64,000 bases of DNA from Dolomedes plantarius (GCA_907164885.2 OU015493.1:125973570-126037569); one strand, 5' to 3'; positions 1-13,925 are shown, numbered from the stretch's first letter. Made by a program: numbers and translations. Notes: generated by a model from the sequence alone, not told the origin.

Positions 1-1950
1 CCTCATGAACTTAACCGAAAAAGTGTTATGATTCTGCGTGAGAAATTTTACAATATATTGTCGCATTCGATTTCATTCATTGCCCTCGGCTATTGAAAGA
101 ATACTCTGTGTGACAATGTTAAAGAAAAGAAAGCGAGCGAGAGAGAGAGAGAGATTTCTGAAACTCTGATTTCACCGAATAAAGGTAGACTAGTGATAAA
201 GTGAAAATATTTCTTTGAGGAAGTAACTGAAAACTTCTCGAAACATGGTTAATATTTCTCTCAAATCTTCCGTACGTAGCAGAACCTAAATCTCGCGAAT
301 CTACGGTCTGATGAACGTTCAATAATTGCGTGAAGCGAAAAAATTCCTGTTGAAATGAGAGAACATTCTTTAGTCCAAGGTATAACTAGTGACTTCACAG
401 ATGTGTCTTCAAAAACAGTGTCATCATAGCTTCACTGTGTTGCAGCTATGCATTTTTTAAAATTGCTTTGTAATTATTTAAGGACGATTGAAAATGGAAA
501 AGGCAATTCCTTAAATATTTGTCTCTAGCTGAAAGTCTGCAGAAAAGAACTACTTATTCGGTAGACATGTCCTAATAGGTCTACCGAATTTTATTAATTT
601 TTTATCACATTTAGAACCGCTCACTTTTTTAAAATGAAAAGGGCAAAATATGGCCCTTTGCAATATGCTTGTATAATCCTATATAATTATGTAACGGTTT
701 TATTTTTATTTACCGGTAAAATTTAAGTTTGTTAGTTACCATATTAAACTACGTCAATATTAAAAACATTTCATGCATATGTACTTAGTGCATATGTATT
801 TATACTGTCATGCATATATGTTCATCAATCATATTTGTAGTTTTAATCTTACAATCAGTATTTCTCTCTATTTCAAATATATTTTGTTAATTTCCATTTT
901 GAGAGATAAGGGTTTTAAGATAACTACTTATTAAACCTTTTTATAAAGTTTATTTAATTATTATGTTTGTGCTGCTGAAGATGAGTCATTATTACCATTA
1001 ACTTTTCCCTTTTTCTTGAATCTGTTCTTTTTTAGGTTTTAGTTTAAGTATTTTTAAAAAACTCTATTATTTACATGAATTATAATTTTTAACATTATAT
1101 AAAATATAAACGTGCCCTATAATAATTATCTTAATTTAGACTTAGTTACTCGCTTTTTTTCTTTTAATTACTGTTTAGTTATTTCCTCCGTAATTTGTTT
1201 TGCATGTTAAACCAGGTCACGTTGTTTTTACTAAGGTGTCCAATACAGCTTCTCTATGACATCTTCCCCGATGCCTCGAGTTATTTTTATGAGTTATTTA
1301 AATGGATCATACTTTTACTCATCTGTTAACCACCCAAATGTGTTTGTTACGTCTTTTATTTTCCCCGCACCCGTGTCTCAGAGAGGAGGAGTAATTGGAA
1401 ATTCTCCACGAATGTCGTAGGTAACTGGTGTAGTTAGTGTTGGTAGCTGTGATTTTAAATTTTATTTATTTCTCGTCTTAATTATGGACATTTTGTTTGG
1501 ATTATCATATATGAACTTCAGTAATATCTCATGTATCCCTCTTCTCGCGTGATTTGTACTTGTGAGCACGCGGCCTGCGTGATCTTCTTGTGCGGCCTTC
1601 CTAAAAGTTAGCATTGGTATTAATTAATATTTAATTTTATAGATTACAACAATTTGCAAATCAATGGAATTAAATAAAGAACGGCATGAATGTATGTACG
1701 CAGGCTTCGCGTTACGAAGCTTGATCCAAATATTCAATTACTTTCAAGCAAGAGACAACTGCAAATATCCCACTAGCTTAAAATTTCCATCGGATTTTAA
1801 AATTATCTTAGGAATTGTTGCTATGTCAGTTATTTATAATTTAATACTATTATTTTTCTATTGTATTTCTTTATAATGTTAAAATTATTTAAAAGTACTT
1901 CTACTTTATTATTTTTATTTGGAGTGGTATTTAAATATGTAGTTGTTTAT
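1..1950. other. AT-rich non-coding stretch
   Basis: No credible coding region, RNA gene or element ends were recognised. The only structure is a short (GA)n microsatellite at about 134-154. Open frames here are short, lack homology that I can recognise and have no convincing splice signals. It is most simply intergenic or intronic DNA. Confidence 0.6.
134..154. repeat. (GA)n microsatellite
   Basis: A run of GA dinucleotides follows an interrupted GCGA/GAAA prefix. It is a simple sequence repeat with no associated gene. Confidence 0.85.
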
Positions 1951-1952
1951 TA

Positions 1953-2022
<70 letters not shown>
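1951..2022. repeat. (TA)n microsatellite at the edge of repeat unit B'
   Basis: About 35 TA repeats end exactly where the dispersed repeat unit B' begins. The same arrangement, a long (TA)n directly before the unit, recurs at 14153-14218 and near the related units at 13.2 and 15.1 kb. The tract is therefore likely either part of the mobile unit or its insertion target. Confidence 0.9.
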
Positions 2023-2025
<3 letters not shown>

Positions 2026-2830
2026 GTGATAATAATCACATTTCGAACGCGTAGAAATTATGTGAGATGCAGTCGGGCTGAGTGTTCGTTCAGGAAAACA
2101 CTTACGAAATTTAGGAGAATAACACACGCGGAGCCATAGAAGAGGAACACACATTTCCGACGATATCCAGGAAATTACCTTTATTCAATTATGAAGCATC
2201 GCGAAGGTATTAGCTGCAGTGGCCACAGGACTTGTTCGGCGTCCATGCCAGGACGCGACGTGTTAACAGCAGTGTTTACATGCCAGAGTTAAGAGAAAAG
2301 CGTTGTAACCACCGGACTGTGGACAGTAGGTCCGACAGCAACAAGAGTTAGAAACGAAGAGAGAAAAGTCTTCTGTTCATGCAATATTAAATGGGTGTTT
2401 TGCTATATTGTCACCAGAGGGCCTAAACTACTTAATTTTTAATTGGGCGACTTTAGATTCGTGGAGTTCACGTGTCCACTTAAGTTTATCGGGGACTTTA
2501 ATGCTAGATACCGCGCTTGTTAGAACCGTGAACTGTTGACCTGGGAGTAGGATAAGTGGCCATAAAGTTCTTGCAAAGTGGGGTTTTTGACGTTATAGAA
2601 GACATAACTTCAGAGTGGTTCGAGGGCTCTTCAAGAATTTTGACACTATACTGACATTCGGAATCTCATAACTTCTAACACTCATATTTGGGGATGTTAT
2701 TGAGTTCCGATACTTCACATGCCTGCTTAATGATCTGCAGGGCTACGATAAATTATCTTATTTTACTTTTAGGTCGCAATTTTGGAAAAGGGGTCGTACT
2801 TTATTAACAATAGAATATGCTTTAAAGTAA
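2023..2830. repeat. Dispersed repeat unit B' (second copy at 14219-14975)
   Basis: This roughly 0.8-kb unit is highly similar to 14219-14975. The best-conserved core is 2203-2811 against 14391-14951, sharing blocks such as GCAGTGGCCACA, AATTGGGCGACTTTAGATTC and GGAAAAGGGGTCGT. Both copies follow a (TA)n tract, begin near TGTGAT and end near TTATTAACA. The TG...CA ends and the internal TTTATT (a possible AATAAA on the other strand) would fit a solo LTR, but no target duplication is clear. No coding region is seen. The family is unidentified. Confidence 0.75.
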
Positions 2831-2844
2831 AGTAATTTAGGAAG

Positions 2845-3227
2845 ACGCGTTTTCTTGTTACATATATACGAGGGTTATTCGGAAACTAAGGTCCGTTTAC
2901 TTATAAAACAGAAAAAATTACAGATTTTTTTCAAAAAACTTTATTTTTTAAATTCCTTACATGTGTCTCTATTTTTCTACATAGTTTCCATATTTTTTTA
3001 AACATTTGTCATAACGTTCTACAAGCTTCTGTATGCTTAAGTTGTAGACGTCTGCCGCCTGTGAGGATAACCAGTCTTGAACTGATTCTTTCACCTCGTT
3101 ATCTGTGGCGAATCTCTTGTCGCCGAGAAACTCTTTTAGGTAGCGGAATAAGTGAAAATCACTCCGCGACAAGTCTGGACTGTACGGTGGGTGGTCAATC
3201 TGTTCCCATCCAAAAGATCTGAACAGA
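2845..3227 (-). repeat. Left arm of the mariner-internal inverted repeat
   Basis: This is the reverse complement of 3902-4281 with scattered substitutions. On the minus strand it still encodes the C-terminal third of mariner transposase, from the WEQIDHPPYSPDLS region to a natural stop after GNYVEK. It lacks the 2-bp deletion that breaks the frame in the right arm near 3993, so the two arms diverged after duplication. Its inner border abuts the forward gene at a short direct repeat: GAGCTTTCAAGG at 3226-3237 recurs at 3249-3260. Confidence 0.9.
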
Positions 3228-4255
3228 GCTTTCAAGGTGAGTGGGTGAGAGCTTTCAAGGACGGACGGGAAAATGCTCATGATGAACCGCGTTCAAGTCG
3301 ACCATCAGTGATCACAGATGATTTGGTCAATGCCGTGGATGAAAAGATTCGTGAAGACCGGCTATTCACAATTTCAACTTTAGCATTGGAATTTCCGAAT
3401 GTGGGTAGAACAACTTTGCACAAAATCGCTTCCGAAAAGTTGAAATTTCGCAAATTGTGCGCACGTTGGGTTCCCAGTCTGCTTACTGAGGAACACAAAC
3501 TGAAAAGAATGGCTTGTGCTCTTGATTTTTTGGATCGATATCATAAAGAAGGTGATCAATTTTTAGAGAAGATTGTCACAGGGGACGATACGTGGGTTTT
3601 TCACAGAACCCCAGAGTCTAAACGTCACTCAATGGAATGGGGTCACACAACATCACCAGTCAGAGTCAAGGCCAAGCAGACAATCTCAACACAAGGTCAT
3701 GGCAACCGTGTTTTGGGATAGACATGGGGTCTTGTTAGTCGAGTTTATGCAGCAAGGGACAACAATAAATGCAGCCGCTTACTGCGCTACCCTAACTAAA
3801 CTTAGACGTGCAATACAGAATAAGCGACGTGGTCTTCTGATGTCTGGAGTTTTGTTGCTGCATGACAATGCCAGACCCCATTCTGCCATTCACACCCAAA
3901 ATCTGTTCAGATCTTTTGGATGGGAACAGATTGACCATCCACCGTACAGTCCAGACTTGTCGCCGAGTGATTTTCACTTATTCCGCTACCTAAAAGTTTC
4001 TCGGCGGCAAGAGATTCGCCACAGATGACGAGGTGAAAGAAGCAGTTCAAGACTGGTTATCCTCACAGGCGGCAGACATCTACAACTTAAGCATACAGAA
4101 GCTTGTAGAACGTTATGACAAATGTTTAAAAAAATATGGAAACTATGTAGAAAAATAGACACATGTAAGGAATTTAGAAAATAAAGTTTTTTGAAAAAAT
4201 CTGTAATGTTTTCTGTTTTATAAGTAAACGGACCTTAGTTTCCGAATAATCCTCG
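2869..4255 (+). mobile_element. mariner-family transposon with inverted-duplicated terminus
   Basis: The element is bounded by TA on both sides (2867-2868 and 4256-4257) and has terminal inverted repeats starting CGAGG(G/A)TTATTCGGAAACT. It carries a mariner transposase with the D,D34D signature. The normal 5' end is missing: bases 2845-3227 are an inverted copy of 3902-4281, which holds the 3' third of the transposase gene, the 3' UTR, the TIR and about 24 bp of outside flank. At about 1.39 kb the length is near that of ordinary mariners, but the architecture is a giant hairpin with 380-bp arms and a 675-bp loop. It cannot make an intact transposase. Confidence 0.9.
3235..4156 (+). pseudogene. 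mariner transposase remnant (SETMAR/mariner-like), broken
   Basis: In life the product would bind the element's inverted repeats and cut and paste it at TA sites. The readable part starts within the N-terminal DNA-binding region (AFKDGRENAHDEPRSSRP), then shows a helix-turn-helix (GRTTLHKI) and the WVPSLLTEEHK linker. The catalytic motifs follow: GDDTW, HDNARPH and SPDLSPSDFHLF. Thirty-four residues separate the second and third catalytic Asp, which is the mariner D,D34D spacing. The first 60 or so residues are absent because the 5' end was replaced by an inverted copy of the 3' end. A frameshift lies near 3680-3690 and another near 3993, where two bases are missing compared with the left arm. 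The gene ends after GNYVEK at about 4158. It is non-functional. Confidence 0.9.
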
Positions 4256-4295
4256 TATATATATGTAACAAGAAAACGCGTAGTAACAAGAAAAG

Positions 4296-4445
4296 ATAGT
4301 TAATGTAAATTAAAGAGTATTTTATGGTAAATTATCTAATATATGTATATATAGGTGTGTGTGTTCCTGTCCAAAAACCTAAATTTCGGTTATAAGAATC
4401 AAAAACAGTAATAACAAACGTGATTCTTATAAGCGGAAATCACTG
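4296..4445. mobile_element. 3' fragment of the pogo-like element seen at 15927-16873
   Basis: This segment aligns with the last 160 bp of the pogo-like copy at 15.9-16.9 kb, including TATATAGGTGTGTGTG, TCAAAAACCTAAATTTCGG and the terminal repeat. Here the end reads CGGAAATCACTG followed by TA, giving a CAGTGATTTCCGCTTATAAG terminal repeat typical of pogo/Tigger-type elements. The 5' part is missing; the mariner lies immediately upstream. Confidence 0.75.
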
Positions 4446-4855
4446 TATATTGTAAATACATCGTGTATCGGGAAAACCATGTCCAAAATGAGTGTTGCAT
4501 TATCTATTGCTTCAAGCAAATCCAACTAGCATCCTTTACGTTCCTTCACAAAGGAAAGAAGAGATCCATAGAGGCATATTTATTGCGCTTTTGTTCACAT
4601 GTGTATTGCGGTGTTGAAATGAAATTCTCATTCGGATAGGGTTTTATGCCGTAAATTATATCGATTCTCAACGAAGTGTGCGCCAGATTTCCTAATGTGA
4701 AAATTTGTTGATATAGAACTCAGACAGGTGAAAAATTTTTTGTTCAACTGTTCATCAGTATTGGTTTTTCTTTTTCTCTTCAAGAGCAATAGGACTCTGT
4801 GAAGAAAGTTCGGTATAGAATTTTGCTGATAACGATTCGTCTTTATCCGCTTTGT
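4446..4855. other. Non-coding stretch
   Basis: No open frame, repeat border or RNA gene was recognised between the pogo-like fragment and the GC-richer segment starting near 4856. Confidence 0.5.
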
Positions 4856-5390
4856 GACGTCACGTCACGTCTTTACGGGGGTACATTCTCACACCCCACG
4901 GACCAACTGCATATTTTTGGGGGGAATACCATTTTCCAGTTTCCACCGTTTTTAAACACGTGCAGAGTTTTGGCTTGAAAGCTAAGCACATGCATATCGG
5001 GTTTTCAAGCAAACGCCTCCCACCAGTCGTAAAGCGGTCTTTTCTTAGCGATAGCTTGATGCGAGTGACATCGGCGGGCCATAAAGATGGCTTAACTATG
5101 CTTCGCTACGAAGAACTGTCACCAACTGGGTTGCCGGCCCCCTCTCTGAAAAACAGACGCATTTCCGTGGAATTGGGAGAATCGCCGACAAAGAAAACGC
5201 CACACGATATAGGCAGAGGGTTGGAGAATTTTTGAGGAGATCGGCCTGTAACTTGCAGCCGAACAGACGTGTTTCTTAGGAGCTCCTGTTTTTGGGCCGA
5301 GATGGGTCCTGGAGCCTGTATTGTGAATCTGCACTTAAATTAACTAATTATGTTGTACATTTTAAAGTTAATTTTTTTTTGTAAATAAAT
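4856..5390 (+). other. GC-richer segment with a CRE palindrome, 91-codon frame and poly(A) signal; possible gene end
   Basis: I do not recognise the product. The segment opens with TGACGTCACGTCACGTC, which contains a perfect CREB/ATF-type palindrome. A 91-codon frame at 4960-5235 starts just after a possible splice acceptor (CACGTGCAG near 4962) that is preceded by a modest pyrimidine stretch. It encodes a basic, serine-rich sequence with no domain I can name and ends at a stop followed about 150 bp later by AATAAA (5384-5389). Base composition is more GC-rich than the surroundings. It could be a terminal host exon, a processed fragment or part of an unrecognised repeat. Confidence that it is coding is low. 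Confidence 0.25.
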
Positions 5391-6025
5391 TGTTAAGTTT
5401 CTGTTTAAAAATTGGCTTTTGCATTTTAATTAGGACTCTGTCTTTTCTTAGTTATGGATCCAATAGTGGTAAATTTAGCAAAGCCTCAGAGCAAAGCCTT
5501 ACCTACCTATCGTTACGCCACAGCGTCCTCATGTTTACGGTTACGTAACATGACGTAGACCCCAACTATGTACAACTTCAAAGGCAATAGCAGGTTGTTG
5601 TTTTTTTCGTAACAGATGAATCTTATCATTCTTTCGCCAACAATGATGCTCCGTTTTTTGAAATTGTTGAGATCCTTCCCTTTTTCATCTCTAGCATGCA
5701 GGGAACAGCCACATTTACCTCTTATACGGCTCACGCTGGAAATGCCAGGAGTGCATATGCTTATCTAGTGCTGCAACGTTTCAATTTTATGAATATTTCA
5801 AAATTATCATAGCACCTTTTTTTCAATAAAACTGGTACACTTGCTGTTTTCTCATACATGTTGGGTTTTCAGCTAGACGTGTGGAAATCTCGGTAAATTC
5901 TCTTAAACGCTTGCAAAATCGAAAGCAGGATAGTATTTGTCAAGGGAACTGGTACCTGCTGTAGCGTCCTCACTTGTATCAAACTTTTGGAGCTAAATTT
6001 TGCATTCAAGGTCTGTTAATCTATA
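5391..6025. other. Non-coding stretch
   Basis: Nothing recognisable is present apart from short open frames without support. It ends at the 8-bp target duplication of the hAT MITE starting at 6034. Confidence 0.5.
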
Positions 6026-6033
6026 CCATAGGT

Positions 6034-6180
6034 CAATGGCGTAGCGAGCATAACTGGCGCTGGGGCACGATACCTTTTAGGCGCCCCCCCATGGTCTTGG
6101 GGACCATTTGGCGCCCCCCTGCGAGTACTGACCAGGGCTTGATAGACCCAGTTACCGCCCCCCTCCTCGCTACGCCACTG
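6034..6180. mobile_element. hAT-type MITE (147 bp) with 8-bp target-site duplication
   Basis: The ends read CAATGGCGTAGCGAG on the left and, reverse-complemented, CAGTGGCGTAGCGAGG on the right. Identical 8-bp direct repeats CCATAGGT flank it (6026-6033 and 6181-6188). An 8-bp duplication and CAGTGGCG-type ends are hallmarks of hAT elements. The interior is GC-rich with C and G runs and has no transposase, so it is a non-autonomous copy. The three overlapping open frames across it are accidental. Confidence 0.9.
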
Positions 6181-6591
6181 CCATAGGTCCAGGTGCTTGC
6201 CATCTTGTCCAGGAGAGCAGACATGGTGTAGAGTTTTAATAAATTTTTTTCTACACACCTACACCATATGTATAGTGAAACTTCTCTATGGAGGCTAGTC
6301 ATGGTTCCGAAAGAAGATGGCTGTCGACAGGGCCGTTTCTAGGGTACCTGCCACCCGTGTGCGAGAATAATTTTGCCCTCCCTCCCCCTCATACCGTATG
6401 GATTAATTGATTCTCTGAAATATTTTTCCCTTAAATAAAACATAAGACATACAGAAAATATTATAAATTCAGTTTATTTTTTAATTTTACAACCTGTCAT
6501 AATAATTATTAATGTATTGATATAATAACCAAATGAATACCTTATATTAAATACATATAACACATATCTATTAATACATATACTTAATAAG

Positions 6592-7420
6592 TCAGTCAAA
6601 ATGCTTAATCTTTGCTTTTCTTGCCTTTTTTAACCCTCTGACAACCGAAGGCCCATTTTGCAGCTTACCCCAAAAGACCGTTCCGGCCGAGAACGAGAGA
6701 CCCCTTACTCTTCCCCCCAGAACATTCTGATTATTGTCCTGAAATTTGTCACTGTGGGGTTCGAAAAGTCCCCACTATCAGCATCAGGTAATAAAGTACG
6801 CCGGGGTCGGTTCTAGACAATAAAAGAAGATCGAAAGATAAGAGAATGACTCTGCGGTGACGTTGAACTGTTGGTGGAATGATCACCCACCAGGCACCAG
6901 GTGGGGAGGAGGCAATCAAGGAGAATTTTGGCTGGCTGGATGGCTGGACTTCTGAATGTTCGGCCGGTTAGGTCTTCAGAGGGTTAATGCAAATTCTGTT
7001 ATAGTATCTGATACATCTATATCTTCCGAAATGTTCTTTTCGATACTAATAATAGATAAGTCTGAAAGCCTTTCTTATCCCATTGTTGATCTCAAATAAT
7101 TTTTTATTATTTTAAGTTTTGAAAAGCTTCTTTACCCGCTATCCGCAGTCACAGGTAATGTTAAAAAAAATTCGTATGGCAATCACTAAATTTGGAAACA
7201 GATAGATGAGGTATTTGTAAATAGGTATTGAATCACATTTAACGCGTTCATTTCAGGGGAAATATAGGGTGCAACGTTGTCAATTTCATTGCGTAAATCA
7301 TCAGCTATAATATCTTTTTCATTTTTAAATGGATCATGTAACATACTTTCTATAAACGAGTATAAACGGGCCATAATGAGTATTTTTTCCTGCAACCTGA
7401 CAAAAACGCCCGCACCGACG
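6592..7420 (-). pseudogene. hAT transposase C-terminal dimerisation region, broken
   Basis: Reading the minus strand, the frame at about 7420-7186 (LRNEIDNVAPYISPEMNALN... then LFPNLVIAIRIF) leads, after a frameshift near 7175, into LTLPVTADSG, FSKLKIIKNYLRSTM and ERLSDLSIISIE. This is the conserved hAT C-terminal dimerisation block, close to the ZMYM1-like group. Two in-frame stops lie in it, one before RSFSK and one before ERLSD. The last codons are split by the nested MITE: skipping 6634-6983 and one TTAA gives a terminal ALKKARKAKIKHFD and a stop at 6592-6594, the tail expected of the family. The N-terminal BED finger and catalytic core are absent. Confidence 0.85.
6634..6983. mobile_element. 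piggyBac-type MITE (350 bp), TTAA-flanked, nested in hAT
   Basis: The element starts CCCTCTGA and ends TCAGAGGG, with TTAA directly outside both ends (6630-6633 and 6984-6987). TTAA target duplication plus CCCT ends is the piggyBac signature. It has no coding capacity and is GC-richer than its host. Its removal together with one TTAA restores the reading frame at the C-terminus of the hAT transposase, which confirms the borders to the base. Confidence 0.9.
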
Positions 7421-7859
7421 CGATGCCGGCGATGCGACGCGATTTGATGGGATGGTGGGTTAAAACGTGTTAAAACAAAAACGATCAATGTATTTACCAA
7501 CTGGTTGCGACGTGGAGTAGCGTTTTTAAAACCAATATGATTTTGTTTATTTTCAGTTATACTTGTAAAATGCCTTTTTAACTCTTAAGTCGTTACCTAG
7601 CATAATAATATTTTTTATATTGAATATTTTGCTAATAAATTAGTTTAATTTTTTTTTAACCGGGCGGCGGACTTTCCGCCTCCCCCTCTTGACTTGCCGC
7701 CCGTGTGCCCCGCACCCCTTGCACCCGCGGGTTGGAACGGCCCTGGCTGTCGAATAGAGTGTTTTAACATTGGATAAATGAACGTACAGCAGCTTAAGAC
7801 ATTGTCACAACACGGGTGCGTGCGCATCTGCATTCCGTGATTCAACCACTCGTTTACTA

Positions 7860-8240
7860 AACAGGTATTCCTTTTAAACTAACGAAACTCACAGTTCGTA
7901 TCGTCAAGTGAGGATGATGATGTCGATATATATATTATGACGGCAACGATGACATAGAAGCAACAACAATAGATGAGCTGTATTCTAGTGAAAGGGATTA
8001 AGACTGATAATTTGACAGTGATGTGTGTTTTGAATTAACAATTTAATTTTTTTCCTACCGAATTTGACGTTTTCGTTTCTTTTTATTACAAATGTTATTT
8101 ATGTTTATAAATATTTTTGCAATTTTTAAATAAAATATTGAAAAGTTATGGGTGCGTATTATAGTCGAATTTAAATTTTTTCCGAAAATTTCACGTAAAA
8201 TCAAGCATACGTATTATACTCGGGTGCGTATTATAGTAGA
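7860..8240 (+). mobile_element. 3' end of a further DNA transposon (pogo/Tigger-like), truncated
   Basis: A decayed coding tail at about 7895-8046 reads SSSEDDDVD, then DDIEATTIDELYSSERD and FDSDVCFELTI before a stop, with frameshifts and extra stops. A strongly acidic C-terminus is common in pogo/Tigger/jerky transposases. It is followed by AATAAA (8129-8134) and by two copies of GGGTGCGTATTATAGT (8150-8165 and 8222-8237), similar to the subterminal repeats of such elements. The 5' part is missing. Assignment is by resemblance only. Confidence 0.4.
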
Positions 8241-10360
8241 GATTTTAGGTATATGCGCGAGTGTAAAAATTGTTGGTGTACTTAACATAGGTATTCTTTA
8301 AAGGTATACATTCTAAAAGTATATATGTACTATATATTGTGCGTACCAAAAGCTAAGAGTATGAAGAACACCGCAAGAAGCACATCTGAAATTGCTTGAT
8401 GACAGTTTAATTAGTAAGAGTGACTGATTATAAGTCTGGTAAGAATTCTTACATCTTTGCGTGCCATTTTCGAGCGTTAAATAATTTGCCGCCAGTAACT
8501 TAACTGACTTTTGCGGACTTTTAACTGACAGAAAGAAGAAAAAAAATGGAGTTTAGAAAATTTTTAGAATGGAGTTCTTTCTTTGTCCAAATTACCCGAT
8601 GATGTGTTCAAATTACCCAGTTGGTGTGCTGTAAAAGAATTTTGAATGTTTGCTGACTGCTGCAGAAAAATGGCCCACAGAACCTTCGTATGTTCTATGT
8701 TTATTGATTAGGGAGACTATCAAGTGAATTTTTTTTTCTTTATTAAAGAAGTTAAATTCCGAACAAGGTACGTCATACGCCACCATCAAGTCGTTATTCG
8801 CAGACATCGAAAGCATTAGGAAATTGTCTATGCGGAGAAATTATTATATAACACAGATAAGTAAAATTGCGCGTTATTTTGTTTTCCGAAAAGGACTTGT
8901 CATAATTGAATTACCCAAAATACGAAGTCAAACGAGAGTGAGGCCGATGTCCACACGAATTTATTCTTAATGAAATTGTTTTAGATGAGAAAACTCCTTT
9001 TTCTTAAAAAGATATATAAAATGAAGCTGCACCCGAATGCACAGATATTAAACATAACGGCTGTAATGAGTTTATACTGCATAAGATTTTAAATGTCAAG
9101 GCTTAACGTAATTTAACTCCATTTCGTTATATTTGAGTAAATTTAGAGACGCAAATGTAAATGTTTATGCGTTCAAAACAGACATCATCTCAAGATGATG
9201 GGTACATCTACGTCAAAACCGATATCGCTTTGTGTAAACCGGATGCCACTTCTTGTTTTTGTCTAGACGAAAGGCAAGTTCTCCACTACCACGAGATAGC
9301 TAAGAAAGTAGAAGTTGATTTTTATTTTATCTTAAAAAATAACATTTTTTTTAGGGTAGTTTTATGTTTCGTTCAGTTTTTTCAGGCGTAGAATAGAAAG
9401 GTATTTCATTTTATAGGAAACATAAATCAAATTATATTTCACTTTAAATGATTTGAAACATCAAGAGATTAGCGTTGTTTTAACATTCTTTTTAAACGAA
9501 CAAGAATATAATTTAATGCAACTCCTAATATTTGTCAAAGAAAACGTTTCTAATTTTTATTTTCATTACTCTATTGAGTTTATATTGCTGAGTTTTTAGA
9601 CGCTGAAAGCAATTTTTTTGAATTTTCAGTTATTTGTTTTATATTTGTGTACATGTTGATTATTTGCTTTAATCTTATCGAAGAAAATTTTTTTAACTTG
9701 GCATTCATTTAAATATTTTGATAATTTATTCTGTCTGAGGATTGATGGAAAAATTCTCCGCCGTCGTGGGCAGGCAATTGTTTAAAGCATTATGATAGAA
9801 AGTTTAAAATTCGTAAATTCGTTTTAAGATGGTGCATCAGTTGACATCACGAATATTCAATCCTTACGTTGAGCTATGAGGAATTTTTCTGTTTTTATTG
9901 TCTAATCACAGATTGGCAAATGCGTATTTAAAATTATTTTAACCAGCAAAAAGAGGAATAAAAAAATAAAACCAGCAAAAACAATAATAATATTAATAAT
10001 AAAAAGGGATATAAACCAGAAAATAGGTGTTTAAATGTTATGCGCGTGTTCGTCAAAAATCGTTTTATTAGCTCTCAAATGCAAATCTTTTCAGTTTGAC
10101 AGATTTGCGTTTCTGCCGTTTTCAAGTTCGACGAAATTTCAAATAAACAAATTAAACAGAAATACCCTAGGGACGTTAAACAGAGGAAAAAAATGAATTT
10201 AATCCGGAACATCTTGGTTCGTATTAAAATGTCTAACTCAGTTTTTTAACGTCATAGTTATTAAATTTTCAAAGGAAAATTAACAACTTAAAAAAATAGA
10301 ACTACGAGCTTTTTTTATTTAAACATATATCTTCATGTGCTAAAAACAGGATTATTAAAC
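8241..10360. other. AT-rich non-coding stretch
   Basis: No element ends, RNA genes or supported coding regions were recognised. A 76-codon frame at 9161-9391 starts directly after a stop and has no acceptor in frame, so it is not treated as an exon. Confidence 0.5.
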
Positions 10361-10361
10361 A

Positions 10362-10812
10362 CTAGCCGGGCTTCGCCCGGCTAGGCTCGGGGTTTGCCTA
10401 GCTACGCTCAAGCCATCCGTGTAACATATTTATGTACTTCAGGCCCCATAAAAGAAAAAGCCTACAAATGTATTAATAATTCAAATGAATAAATTCCTTT
10501 CAATTTTCATTCCCGTCGCTGCCGACAGATGGCAGCACCACTGCACCAGATGATTTGGTTTCTCAGCAGTGAGTGATTTTAGAATGAAAATATCTCTAAA
10601 ACTTTTGAATTAACAGAATAAGTGTGCACAGAAAAAATTATCAGTTTTCGAAGCTCTTTCCAAATATGTAACATTTATGTACTTTCATGAGAAAAAAAAT
10701 TACACCGATTCCTGTATATTTGTCGGCCATTTTTTTTCGAGGATTGGTCCGCCCGGATGCGTTACGGTCACGTGATGATCTCGACATCCTCTTGTCTCTT
10801 TATTAATATAGA
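10362..10812 (-). mobile_element. Short non-autonomous Helitron (451 bp, minus strand)
   Basis: Read on the minus strand the element begins TCTATATTAATAAAGAG and ends with the GC-rich hairpin GCCGGGCGAAGCCCGGC followed by CTAG-type terminus (GGCTAG). It is inserted between A (10813 complement) and T (10361 complement). A 5' TC, a 3' hairpin, CTRR terminus and A/T insertion are the defining Helitron features. No Rep/helicase coding is present. Inside lies a GC-richer segment containing GACAGATGGCAGCACCACTG. Confidence 0.88.

Positions 10813-13900
<3,088 letters not shown>

Positions 13901-13925
<25 letters not shown>
13901..13925. repeat. (TA)n microsatellite
   Basis: A short TA tract closes repeat unit A on its right side. 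Confidence 0.9.

Larger units (their letters stand above)
6328..7745 (-). mobile_element. hAT element (1.4 kb) with remnant transposase and nested MITE
   Basis: Both ends begin CAGGGCCGTT and the element is flanked by identical 8-bp direct repeats GCTGTCGA (6320-6327 and 7746-7753), a hAT signature. The minus strand carries the C-terminal part of a hAT transposase, and a TTAA-flanked MITE is inserted near the end of that gene. At 1.4 kb, of which 350 bp is the insertion, it is far shorter than autonomous hAT elements (usually over 2.5 kb), so most of the transposase was deleted. Confidence 0.92.

Noticed and set aside
5974..6302. Three overlapping open frames across the hAT MITE
   Set aside because: The sequence is a non-coding MITE with inverted ends and target duplication; the GC-rich inverted repeat opens frames on both strands.
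9161..9391. 76-codon frame with protein-like N-terminal part
   Set aside because: It is immediately preceded by an in-frame stop and lacks an acceptor or promoter context, and its second half is low-complexity hydrophobic.
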